In this document: positions 55,487-63,722 of the stretch, in pieces
Position numbering within the stretch: position 1 is the stretch's first letter
Layout of the letters: every line of letters starts with the position of its first letter
Source of the DNA: Beduinella massiliensis
GTDB taxonomy: Bacteria; Bacillota; Clostridia; Christensenellales; Aristaeellaceae
Length of the DNA: 64,000 nt
NCBI RefSeq assembly: GCF_900199405.1
Contig: NZ_LT963430.1
Location: 1,302,001 to 1,366,000, forward strand
Direction: 5' to 3'
Program-made: the position numbers and the translations under genes
The notes under the pieces: generated by a model
Databases searched by the model: none
Told to the model about the DNA's origin: nothing
Seen by the model: only the letters and a program-made list of their open reading frames with translations

Positions 55487-56416
55487 ATGGAAAAGTCTGC
55501 ATCATCCATTTCAGTTATAAAAAAACGAAAGATCAGCAGGGCATCACTACAGGAAGAAAGAGCTGCTTATCTTTTCATTCTCCCTGCTGTAATTTGTATT
55601 TTTGCGACCGTGATCATCCCTGTATTTGCTTCGTTCTATTTTAGCCTAACAGATTATAACATCATCCGTACTCCTGTATGGAAGGGATTGGCGAACTATA
55701 TCAAGATTTTTACCGGAGATCGCCGCATTGGGACAGTTTACAGAAATACATTTGTATACACATTCTTTGCGGTTGTCTTAAATGTCGGCAGCGGCTTACT
55801 GTTAGCCCTTTTATTGAACAGGAAGATTCCAGGAGTGCTTAGCAGCACGGTCAAGTTCTGTTTCTTCATACCGGTCGTCATCGCATATGTATATGTCGCG
55901 ATTGTCTGGCACGCGCTCTACAATACGGAGTTTGGCGTGATCAACTATTTCCTTGGGACTTGGGGGATTGACAAGATCGGATGGCTTACCAATAAAAAGT
56001 ATGCGATGCCAGCTATCCTTTTGATGGACACGTGGAAAAATGCCGGGTATTACATGGTGATTTTTCTGGCTGGCTTGCAGAATATCCCTACCCAATATTA
56101 CGAAGCGGCAAAGATCGACGGTTGCAGTGGATTGCGCATGTTCTGGAAGATTACCTTGCCATTATTGACGCCCACGCTCTTTTTCAATCTGATTTGGAGC
56201 TCCATCAATGCGCTTCAGGCCTTTGATTCCATGAGCATTCTGACCCAGGGCGGCCCGGGAGATGCAACGCGCAGCGTTGTGATGTATATTTACGAGCAGG
56301 GATTCCAGGGCGTTCGGTTTGGCTATGCGTCGGCCATTGCGGTTACGCTTTTTGCGTGCGTTGGCTTGCTGACATTTGTCCAGTTCAAGCTTAGCGATCG
56401 ATGGGTTCATTATTGA
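55487..56416 (+). CDS. ABC sugar transporter permease (MalF/UgpA type)
   Basis: A 309-residue membrane protein with six helices and the BPD_transp_1 coupling loop EAAKIDGCSGLRMFWKITLP near residue 205, which docks on the ATPase. The N terminus is basic (KKRKISRASLQEERAAY). ATATAGGAGG lies upstream of ATG. It partners with the permease at 56433 and the binding protein at 54130. Confidence 0.92.
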   Translation: MEKSASSISVIKKRKISRASLQEERAAYLFILPAVICIFATVIIPVFASFYFSLTDYNIIRTPVWKGLANYIKIFTGDRRIGTVYRNTFVYTFFAVVLNVGSGLLLALLLNRKIPGVLSSTVKFCFFIPVVIAYVYVAIVWHALYNTEFGVINYFLGTWGIDKIGWLTNKKYAMPAILLMDTWKNAGYYMVIFLAGLQNIPTQYYEAAKIDGCSGLRMFWKITLPLLTPTLFFNLIWSSINALQAFDSMSILTQGGPGDATRSVVMYIYEQGFQGVRFGYASAIAVTLFACVGLLTFVQFKLSDRWVHY

Positions 56417-56432
56417 GAAAGGGGTGAAGCAT

Positions 56433-57275
56433 ATGAATCGGGCAAAGATCGCAAAAAGAACAAAAGATTACGTTTACGCTGCTTTTCTCCTGTTCCTGTC
56501 GTTTGTAATGCTGATACCATTTCTTTGGATGTTTTCCACCTCTTTCCGGCCGCCGTCTGAATCCTATAAGCTGCCTCCGAGCTTTATTCCGACATCCTTT
56601 GAAATACATAATTATGAAGCGGTTCTGTTCTCATCCATCCCGTTTTTCAGGATGCTTTGGAATAGCGTACTGGTGGCCGTCGTTGTAACAATCGCTCAGC
56701 TAATCACCTGTTCTATGGCGGCATATGCCTTTGCGCGCCTTCATTTCCGGGGCAAGGGATTGATTTTCGCAATATTGATGTCAACGCTGATGGTGCCTTC
56801 CCAGGTTACGATTATTCCAACCTTTATCGCTTTATCTAAAATAAGGCTGACGGATACGCTATTCAGCTTGATTTTACCTTATATCACCAGTGTGTTCGGT
56901 GTTTTTCTGTTGAGGCAATTCTTTCTTTCTCTGCCCAAAGAATTGGAAGAGTCGGGAATGATTGACGGCGCTAATTATCGACAGATTTTTGTCAGGCTGA
57001 TAATGCCACAGTGTGGATCTGCTATGGCGGCGCTCTGCGTGTTGCAGTTTTTGAACTCATGGAACAACTACTTCACACCGTTGATTTTTATCAGAACGTG
57101 GGAAAAGATGACGTTGCCGCTTGGCATTGCGTCTTTGCAGGGGTATATGGGGAGCGGTAATCTGTCGGAGATTATGGCAGGCGTTACATTGGCAATGCTG
57201 CCGATGATGGTTATTTTTCTGTTTGCCCAGCGCTATTTCATCGAGGGAATCGCGATGTCTGGCATTAAAGATTGA
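56433..57275 (+). CDS. ABC sugar transporter permease (MalG/UgpE type)
   Basis: A 280-residue membrane protein, six helices, with the coupling motif EESGMIDGANYRQIFVRLIM near residue 172. ATG at 56433 has GAAAGGGGTG upstream, 16 bp after the previous stop. Forms the second half of the CUT1 channel. No ATPase gene follows. Confidence 0.92.
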   Translation: MNRAKIAKRTKDYVYAAFLLFLSFVMLIPFLWMFSTSFRPPSESYKLPPSFIPTSFEIHNYEAVLFSSIPFFRMLWNSVLVAVVVTIAQLITCSMAAYAFARLHFRGKGLIFAILMSTLMVPSQVTIIPTFIALSKIRLTDTLFSLILPYITSVFGVFLLRQFFLSLPKELEESGMIDGANYRQIFVRLIMPQCGSAMAALCVLQFLNSWNNYFTPLIFIRTWEKMTLPLGIASLQGYMGSGNLSEIMAGVTLAMLPMMVIFLFAQRYFIEGIAMSGIKD

Positions 57276-57295
57276 AAATTGGGAGGAAACGGAAC

Positions 57296-58294
57296 GTGGA
57301 AAAAATTCGTTTGGGAATTGTGGGAACCGGATTGATTTGGCGGAATACTCATAGGCCTGTTTTAGACAAGCTGGTTGATCGATACTCAATTCGTGCATTG
57401 TGTGTCGTAAAGGAGGATGAATTGAGCTATTGGAAAGGAGAGTATCCGCAGGCAAGATACTATCGTGATTATCAAACGCTTGTGGAAGACCCTGATATTG
57501 ACGCCGTGTTGGTCGCGACGCCTATCTCGTTGAATCCGATTGTCAGCATTGCGGCACTGAAGGCCGGGAAAAATGTCTTTGAAGAAAAACCTATTGCCGT
57601 AACGTCGAAACAGGCTGAGGAAGTGCTGGCAGCTCAGAACGTATATGGAAAAAAAGTTTTCATGTTGGAGCAGCTGATGTACGATCCCAAGATATTGAAC
57701 CTGCAAAAGCTAGTGCGGGAGCAGACGCTGGGACGGCCTGTAAGCTATGAAATGTTGACGCACTTTATCCTCGACCCTGAAAAGGATGGAGAAAAGAGCT
57801 TCAGCCGAACGCCCTGGCGCATGAATCCCGATTTTCCCTTGGGAGCAATCTTTGACGGCGGAGCCCACGACTTTGCCATTTTGACAGCTCTGTTTGGTTC
57901 TCCTGATACAGTTTTCTCCTATGGAAGCAAGCTGCGCGAAACGATGGGCGAATACGACCACGTGATGTCACTGCTTGCTTATAAGAATGGCATTGCGGGA
58001 ATGCATAGCCATTCGGCGTATCTGGGATGCAGCAATAATTATTTTAACGTGCGTTTTGCGCAGGGCGCTGTATATGTAGAGGATAATGGCCTGACGATTG
58101 AGCGCCGTACCGGCGAACAAGAAAAGATCACCTTCCCGGAAAGCAATTTACATGAATTGATGTGGAATGATCTGTACGATATCTATTTTGGCCGCAAAGA
58201 GCCGGTGTTTACCAGCGAGCAAGCTGCCGATAGCGTTTTGATTTTTGATGCCATTACGTCCTCAATTCGCACTGGCCGTTCCGCTTCAATTTAA
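57296..58294 (+). CDS. Gfo/Idh/MocA-family oxidoreductase
   Basis: A 332-residue NAD(P)-dependent sugar oxidoreductase. The Rossmann motif is IRLGIVGTGLIW at residues 4-15. The family EKP motif is in NVFEEKPIAVT near 100 (Lys is the usual catalytic residue). The C-terminal beta-sheet domain has GAIFDGGAHDFAILT near 190. GTG at 57296 is chosen because GGGAGGAAACG precedes it. In glycoside operons these enzymes often oxidise a sugar hydroxyl to a keto group, easing cleavage. Confidence 0.88.
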   Translation: MEKIRLGIVGTGLIWRNTHRPVLDKLVDRYSIRALCVVKEDELSYWKGEYPQARYYRDYQTLVEDPDIDAVLVATPISLNPIVSIAALKAGKNVFEEKPIAVTSKQAEEVLAAQNVYGKKVFMLEQLMYDPKILNLQKLVREQTLGRPVSYEMLTHFILDPEKDGEKSFSRTPWRMNPDFPLGAIFDGGAHDFAILTALFGSPDTVFSYGSKLRETMGEYDHVMSLLAYKNGIAGMHSHSAYLGCSNNYFNVRFAQGAVYVEDNGLTIERRTGEQEKITFPESNLHELMWNDLYDIYFGRKEPVFTSEQAADSVLIFDAITSSIRTGRSASI

Positions 58295-58312
58295 AGAAAG
58301 GGCCTTGTTGCT

Positions 58313-60715
58313 GTGAAATCATATTCTTGGAAAGCACAGGTTGCAAAATTTCTGCATGGCGGTATTGGAACCGGCAGCATATCGGTCAATGCATCTGGAA
58401 GGTTTGTTGATTGGGAAATTTTCAATCAACCCAACGTCGGCTATACGCCGCCGTATACATTTTTTGCGATCCGCACGGCAGATGAAAATGAACAGTGCAA
58501 AGCCAAACTCATCGAGGGCCCCATCAGCGGCCCCGTAGAAGGTTCCCACGGTGTTTATTCCTGGGACATGGGCGGCCTTCCGCGTTTTGCGGAATCGTCG
58601 CTCAGCGGATGTGTCAGCCGTGCGAATGTATGCTTTGAAGATGATTCCATGCCCGTTTCCGTCAAAATGGAGTCTTTTTGTCCATTCATTCCGCTTTGCC
58701 CGGAAGATTCCGGAATTCCCGCCATTCACATTACCTATTCGGTTCAAAACATCTCCCCGCGGGTACAGCATGTCTCTGTTTGCGGAAGTGTTTGTAATGT
58801 CGTGGGGTATGTCGGAAAAGAGCTGTTTGGGTCAAACATCGTCAAAGGGGAACTCGTCAACCAGATTCGAGAGGAAAAGGCGGCCAAAGGCGTTTTCTTT
58901 ACGGCTGAATTGCAGAACGATGATTTGCAATATGGATCAATGGCTCTGGCAGCAGTGCCCGGCAAAGCTGAAATCAATCTCAAGCGGGAGTGGCTGAACG
59001 GAAATTGGTGGGATGGAGCTCATGATTTTTGGGACGATTTTCTGGACGACGGTTTCTTGGCGCCGGAGTCCTTTACGGATGCAATCGACAGCCATTTAAC
59101 GTCCGGCAGTACGACAACGCGGATTGGATCGGTGAATCAGGTGGCTGTGTTACAGCCCGGAGAAGAATGTAAGTTCGTCTTTATCCTTGCCTGGCATTTC
59201 CCAAACAGAATGTCTGCATGGAATGGACATGTCTTTTTGGCGGAAGCGGAGGCTGACGCCCAACAGACCCGCAATTTCTATGCGGCCCGTTACGAGGATG
59301 CATGGGATGTCGCAAAAGACCTGACGCTGCGATATGACGCCCTCTACCAGTCCTCTGCAGCGTTTGAGAACGCCTTGTCATCCACTACGCTTCCCGAAGA
59401 GATGATTGATGCCCTTGCGGCGAATATTACCGTGCTGAAAAGCAACACCTGTTTTCGACTTGAAAACGGAAAGTTTTATGCTTGGGAGGGATGCTTCAAT
59501 CATCGCGGATGCTGCGAAGGAAATTGTACCCATGTTTGGAACTATGCGCAAACCCTCGCTTTTCTTTTTCCTACCTTGGAACAAGATATGCGCAGGACAG
59601 AATTCTTGTTTGAAACGGATGAAAACGGGGAGATGCCGTTTCGGGCATCGGTTGCGCTGGGCAATCGCAGGTTTGATTTGTATCCCCCGGCGTCCGATGG
59701 GGAGATGGGGTGCATCATCCGGCTTTATCGAGACTGGAAGCTAAGCGGTAATGATGATCTTCTGCGTGAAGTATGGCCGCGCGTTAAGAAGTGCATACGC
59801 TATGCCTGTACGGTATGGGATACGGATGGCGATGGCGTATTGGACGCGATGCAGCATAACACATACGACGTAGAGTTTTACGGTATCAATCCACTGACAA
59901 ATGGGATCTTTTTAACGGCGCTGCTTGCAGCCGCTGAAATGGCGCGGTACTTGCATGAAGACGACCTCGCCTGTGAATATTGCACTCTCTGGAGAAGAGG
60001 CAGCGAGAAGCTTGACCATCTCTTATATAATGGCCAGTACTTTCAGCAAAGACTCAATCATTCTGAACGCTATAAGTACCAGATCGGAGACGGCTGCCTA
60101 AGTGATCAACTTTTCGGGCAAACCCTTGCAAGTCTTTTGAACCTCGGTTACATTCTGCCTCAACAGCACATTCATGCCGCTGTTTGTTCCATCTATGAGA
60201 ACAACTTCCGGAAGAGCCTGGAAGGCCATTTTAATGTTCAGCGGGCTTATGCGCTTCAACAGGAAGGCGGTCTGCTGATGTGCACATGGCCTCATGGCGG
60301 CCGCCCAAAGTTTCCTTTCCCTTACTGCGACGAGGTTTGGACCGGGGTAGAGTATCAGGTCGCGACGCTGATGATTTATGAGGGGCTGCAAAGTGAAGCT
60401 GAGGAATTAATTCGGACGGTCCGGTCGCGGTATGATGGGCATAAACGAAATCCTTGGAACGAGGTAGAATGTGGACATCACTATGCGCGTTCTTTGGCGA
60501 GCTGGGGGCTTTTGATCGCAGCTAGCGGGTACACATACAATCTTCAAGAGGGCTGGATCAGTTTTCGGCCGATCACGGATGATTTTAAGTGCTTTTTCAG
60601 TACGGCAAAGAGCTGGGGAATCTACGAATCAAAGAGGATGGATGAAAATACCCTGGATGAAAAAATCACCATTCTATTTGGCAGCCGTGATTTGATCCTG
60701 AAGAAACGTCAGTAA
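58313..60715 (+). CDS. Glycoside hydrolase family 116 enzyme
   Basis: An 800-residue cytoplasmic enzyme (no signal peptide) with the GH116 (GBA2-like) layout: N-terminal beta domain (residues about 10-330; FLHGGIGTGSISV) and a C-terminal alpha-toroid (about 370-790). Glu402 in CCEGNCTHVWNY is the likely nucleophile. The conserved QHNTYDVEFYG (Asp519) and GDGCLSDQLFGQ are candidate acid/base regions. Bacterial members are beta-glucosidases or beta-xylosidases. It starts at GTG with GAAAGGG upstream. As last gene of the operon it would cleave the imported glycoside. Confidence 0.88.
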   Translation: MKSYSWKAQVAKFLHGGIGTGSISVNASGRFVDWEIFNQPNVGYTPPYTFFAIRTADENEQCKAKLIEGPISGPVEGSHGVYSWDMGGLPRFAESSLSGCVSRANVCFEDDSMPVSVKMESFCPFIPLCPEDSGIPAIHITYSVQNISPRVQHVSVCGSVCNVVGYVGKELFGSNIVKGELVNQIREEKAAKGVFFTAELQNDDLQYGSMALAAVPGKAEINLKREWLNGNWWDGAHDFWDDFLDDGFLAPESFTDAIDSHLTSGSTTTRIGSVNQVAVLQPGEECKFVFILAWHFPNRMSAWNGHVFLAEAEADAQQTRNFYAARYEDAWDVAKDLTLRYDALYQSSAAFENALSSTTLPEEMIDALAANITVLKSNTCFRLENGKFYAWEGCFNHRGCCEGNCTHVWNYAQTLAFLFPTLEQDMRRTEFLFETDENGEMPFRASVALGNRRFDLYPPASDGEMGCIIRLYRDWKLSGNDDLLREVWPRVKKCIRYACTVWDTDGDGVLDAMQHNTYDVEFYGINPLTNGIFLTALLAAAEMARYLHEDDLACEYCTLWRRGSEKLDHLLYNGQYFQQRLNHSERYKYQIGDGCLSDQLFGQTLASLLNLGYILPQQHIHAAVCSIYENNFRKSLEGHFNVQRAYALQQEGGLLMCTWPHGGRPKFPFPYCDEVWTGVEYQVATLMIYEGLQSEAEELIRTVRSRYDGHKRNPWNEVECGHHYARSLASWGLLIAASGYTYNLQEGWISFRPITDDFKCFFSTAKSWGIYESKRMDENTLDEKITILFGSRDLILKKRQ

Positions 60716-60790
60716 GCACGGTGAACGGTCTGCGCAGGTGAAGAAGCGAAGACGAATCGCGGGTTGCAGCGGCGATGCGGTGCGATCTCA

Positions 60791-60848
60791 AGGAGACGGA
60801 GCTGGACATCGGCGGAAGCGACTGTGCTAGCGGCGTGTGCCCGATCCG
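60791..60848 (+). pseudogene. 58-bp nrdJ 3'-end remnant (direct repeat copy 2)
   Basis: Encodes the final residues of NrdJ (ETELDIGGSDCASGVCPIR) and a stop, with no start or upstream nrdJ sequence. The three differences from 51725-51782 are synonymous, so it derives from a functional nrdJ that had already diverged. Followed by a good terminator, as a real gene end would be. Confidence 0.85.
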
Positions 60849-60860
60849 ATAAAGAAAAAG

Positions 60861-60896
60861 CCGCGCCCCGACTTTGAATTTGGGGCGCGGTTTTGA
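60861..60896. terminator. Bidirectional terminator
   Basis: CCGCGCCCC (60861-60869) pairs with GGGGCGCGG (60882-60890), with T-rich tails on both strands. Confidence 0.85.
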
Positions 60897-60912
60897 TTGT
60901 ACAGACCCATTT

Positions 60913-61137
60913 TTATGATTTAGCGTCGGAGGCGTCCGAATCCTCCATGACCAGGAAGACTTCCTCGATGGGCACGCCAAAGACCTTTGCGATGTTCCAC
61001 GCCAGCACGAGCGAGGGGTTGTAGCGCCCCTTTTCGAGATTGCCGATTGTCTCCCGACGTACGCCTACGCGTGCGGCCAAATCCTCCTGTTTCATGTCGA
61101 AGCGGGCGCGATACTCGCGGATTCTGTTCTTAATCAT
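60913..61137 (-). CDS. Small XRE-family regulator (YozG-like)
   Basis: A 74-residue protein that is almost only a helix-turn-helix (RFDMKQEDLAARVGVRRETI, then NLEKGRYNPSLVLAWNIA), the form often encoded next to small membrane proteins. ATG at 61137 overlaps the end of the DUF3796 gene by 8 bp, so the pair is translationally coupled. Likely a repressor of its own operon. Confidence 0.85.
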   Translation of the reverse strand: MIKNRIREYRARFDMKQEDLAARVGVRRETIGNLEKGRYNPSLVLAWNIAKVFGVPIEEVFLVMEDSDASDAKS

Positions 61138-61483
61138 CCCGCGCGGCCCAGCTTTCACGAAATCCATAGTAAGCGGAGGAAAGGGAGTAGACGATGACCG
61201 ATGCGGCCCAGCCGACCGACAGGCCGACGGCGAGCGCCTTGCCGGGCGCGGCGGAAAGCAGGGAGAAAAGCGTGGTCAGGGCCATGGTGAGCATGCCGAG
61301 GAAAAAGGCGCGCGCCGCAGAACGGTTCATGTACTCGACGAGCATTTCATCGGCAGGAACAAAGAAATACAAAAAGTCGCAGGCAAAGGCGAAAAAGGCG
61401 AGGAACGATTTTTCCGGCGTAAACACGCCGATAAAGCCCAGCAGAGATAAGAACCCCAAAAAACCGTACAGGCTGCGTTTCAT
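61130..61483 (-). CDS. DUF3796-type membrane protein
   Basis: A 117-residue protein with four hydrophobic segments (residues about 5-22, 27-45, 55-80 and 83-105). The arrangement with a downstream overlapping small XRE gene is typical of DUF3796 members. ATG at 61483 has CAGGAGGTG upstream. Function unknown; possibly a membrane partner of the XRE protein. Confidence 0.7.
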   Translation of the reverse strand: MKRSLYGFLGFLSLLGFIGVFTPEKSFLAFFAFACDFLYFFVPADEMLVEYMNRSAARAFFLGMLTMALTTLFSLLSAAPGKALAVGLSVGWAASVIVYSLSSAYYGFRESWAARDD

Positions 61484-61575
61484 GGTGGCACCTCCTGAAT
61501 GTGATAAATCTCCGTCTTTATGATAGAAATATACCACATTTAATGCGAAACGTCAAGCGGAGGAAGGCGATTTGT

Positions 61576-62013
61576 TCAGTTTTCTGCGCTGCCCGGCGCG
61601 ACACGGTCGAAGAAAAAATAGCCCTGCGCGATGCTTGCGAACGTGTTGGCGCCGTCGTCCTTGACGGCGTGTGCGCGGCCGCGCCAATAGACGGTTTTAT
61701 CGCTGACCTCGAGCGATAGGGCGCTTCCATCCTTCAAATGGTAGACGAGGCGGAGGAATGGTGCCTCCGTATCGGCTGCGCCGGGCGTATAGTTCAAAAA
61801 GCCCAGCATGTTGACGGCCATTTCGACATCCCTGGGCGTCGCGAGCACACGCGCTTTAGGCGAGAGGCGCGTATCCGTGATTTCGACGGAGACTACGTCC
61901 GCCGCATCGGGCACGCCCCAAAGGGGAATACCGTGTGCCAGAAAGAAAAGGGCCGACGTGAGGAGCGCGCTCAGCGCCACGGGAACAACGTATTGCTTTA
62001 AAAACCTTTTCAT
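61576..62013 (-). CDS. Membrane-anchored protein of unknown function
   Basis: A 145-residue protein with one N-terminal membrane helix (residues about 8-30) and an external mixed alpha/beta domain (VVSVEITDT, LRLVYHLKDGSALSLEVSD). No family is recognised with confidence. GAGAGGATG precedes ATG at 62013. It is divergent from the SGNH hydrolase. Confidence 0.6.
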   Translation of the reverse strand: MKRFLKQYVVPVALSALLTSALFFLAHGIPLWGVPDAADVVSVEITDTRLSPKARVLATPRDVEMAVNMLGFLNYTPGAADTEAPFLRLVYHLKDGSALSLEVSDKTVYWRGRAHAVKDDGANTFASIAQGYFFFDRVAPGSAEN

Positions 62014-62151
62014 GAGGACATCCTCTCTGTTTCAATACACTTTGCGTGCAAGTATACCGCAGGCGGCACGGGAACGCAAGATACCTCTTGCACAGCACGC
62101 GAGGCGGTGGTATCCTGTGCGGAGAAATATACAAGAACGGGAGGAAACGAC

Positions 62152-62787
62152 ATGATCAACATCCTTTGCTTCGGCGATTCCAATACATACGGTTCCAATC
62201 CGACGGGCGGACGGCATCCGCGGGAGGTTCGATGGCCCGGCAGGCTGCAGCGGCTGCTGGGCGGGGATTACTACGTGATCGAGGAGGGTATGGGCGGCCG
62301 CACGACGGTCTGGGACGACCCGCTGGAACCGAACCGCTCCGGCATCATGGCGCTGCCCATCGTGCTGCAAAGTCATAAACCGCTGGATCTCGTCATCCTC
62401 AGCCTGGGCACGAACGATTGTAAAGCGCATTTTGCCGCTTCGCCGCGCGTGATCGCCAAGGGGGTAGAAGCGCTCTGCCGGCTCGTGAGGACGTTCGATT
62501 ACGGCGTGGGAACACCTGTGCCGCAGATTTTGCTGATCTCCCCAATTCACGCGGGCCCTCAGATCGCGAGCAGCCCCTTTGCGAGCTTCGACGCGAGCGC
62601 TTATGAGAAATCGCGCGCGCTCTCGCCCCTGTACGAGCAGGTCGCGCGGCAGTTCGGGTGCCTGTTTCTCGACGGCGCAGCCGTCGCGCGGGCGAGCGAC
62701 GAAGATCAACTTCACATGGACGCGAAGGGGCATGCGGCCATGGCGGACGCTGTAGCGGAGATCGTCCGCATGTGGGGAATGGCATAA
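62152..62787 (+). CDS. SGNH/GDSL-family hydrolase
   Basis: A 211-residue cytoplasmic esterase-type enzyme. Catalytic features are visible: FGDSNTYGSNP (Ser9 nucleophile region), GMGGRTT (Gly block), LGTNDCKAHF (Asn block) and DQLHMDAKGH (Asp/His pair near the C terminus). Similar proteins act as arylesterases or acetyl-carbohydrate esterases. ATG at 62152 has GGGAGG upstream. Confidence 0.88.
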   Translation: MINILCFGDSNTYGSNPTGGRHPREVRWPGRLQRLLGGDYYVIEEGMGGRTTVWDDPLEPNRSGIMALPIVLQSHKPLDLVILSLGTNDCKAHFAASPRVIAKGVEALCRLVRTFDYGVGTPVPQILLISPIHAGPQIASSPFASFDASAYEKSRALSPLYEQVARQFGCLFLDGAAVARASDEDQLHMDAKGHAAMADAVAEIVRMWGMA

Positions 62788-62814
62788 AGAAAGCCCGGGA
62801 ACCGATCGGTGGAC

Positions 62815-62953
62815 TGCTATAACGGAAGTAGACAAAAAAACAAACCCGGACGTAGAATGGCGCGGCATCAGGCGGCTTTACTCCGAATTTGGAAGGGAGT
62901 AAGGCCGTTTTTCACCTCAATGCGTTGGTAGTTGTAGAATCAATAGAATCGCC
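62815..62953 (-). pseudogene. IS3-family transposase 3' remnant
   Basis: The minus strand from 62950 to the stop at 62868-62870 encodes FYNYQRIEVKNGLTPFQIRS, then KAA, the typical C terminus of IS3/IS150-type OrfB transposases. An internal stop lies just upstream. The rest of the element is missing; downstream TTTGTCTACTT may be its end. Confidence 0.75.
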
Positions 62954-62962
62954 CGGCCCTCC

Positions 62963-63058
62963 TATAACGTAATCGCGGGCTGCGGCCGTCTGGGGGCCGG
63001 TCTGGCCGACGCGGGCGAGAGGGTGCTTGCCATCGACCGGAACAAGGAATCTTTCAGG
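62963..63058 (+). pseudogene. trkA N-terminal fragment
   Basis: Encodes VIAGCGRLGAGLADAGERVL, then AIDRNKESF, the NAD-binding start of TrkA/KtrA potassium-channel regulators (GxGxxG). It begins at the IS3 remnant and runs out of frame into the kdpE remnant. Confidence 0.7.
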
Positions 63059-63650
63059 CCTATGCGGCGGCGCAGGCGGGGCTGAACCTGCTCATTTCGG
63101 AACCGGTTGATTTGATGCTGCTCGATTGGGGACTGCCTGATTTCGACGGTATGGACGTCATCCGAAAGGTGCGCAGGTGGTCGCAGGTGCCTATCCTCGT
63201 GGTGAGCGCGATCAGGATCCGGAAAAGGCGTTCGCGCTGGACGCAGGCGCAGACGATTACCTGACCCAGCCCTTTTCCACGACGGAATTGATGCGCGCAT
63301 CCGCGTGGCCCTGCGCCACCTGCAGCGCCGAGACGGGGGATGCAGGCGTTCTCTGCTGGCGGTAAGCGGGTGCGCATCGACCTGGGCAAGCGTCGGGTCT
63401 ATCTGTGCGACGTCGAGCTGCACGCGACGCTGAGGAAGTACAGCCTGCTGCCGCTGTCTTCCCGCAACACGGGCAAGGAGTTCACCTCTTCCTACATCAT
63501 CAGGGAAATCTGGGGCGCGGGCTACGGCAGCGACACGCAGGCGCTGCGCGCGCTGAGGGCGGGCCTGCGGCGCAAGGCCGAGGGAAACCCCGCCAAGCCG
63601 CGTTATCTGTTGCGGAGATCGGCGCGGGCTACCGGATCGCGGATCGGTAA
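63055..63650 (+). pseudogene. kdpE-like response regulator pseudogene
   Basis: Receiver-domain pieces (PVDLMLLDWGLPDFDGMDVI, VPILVVSA, AGADDYLTQPF) and an OmpR-type winged helix (GKEFTSSYIIREIWGAGYGS, then DTQALRALRAGLRRK) are spread over three frames. The end (AEIGAGYRIADR) needs another shift. The phosphoacceptor Asp of LLDWGLPD is kept, but the gene is broken by at least two or three frameshifts. Confidence 0.8.
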
Positions 63651-63662
63651 GCAGGCGAAGGA

Positions 63663-63691
63663 TTTACATTTTCCTGCGTTTCCTGTACAAT
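63663..63691 (+). promoter_or_regulatory. Promoter of the last gene
   Basis: TTTACA (63663-63668) and TACAAT (63686-63691), 17-bp spacer. Confidence 0.7.
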
Positions 63692-63722
63692 AGGGAAAAC
63701 AAAAACTTGAGGTGCTATTCTT

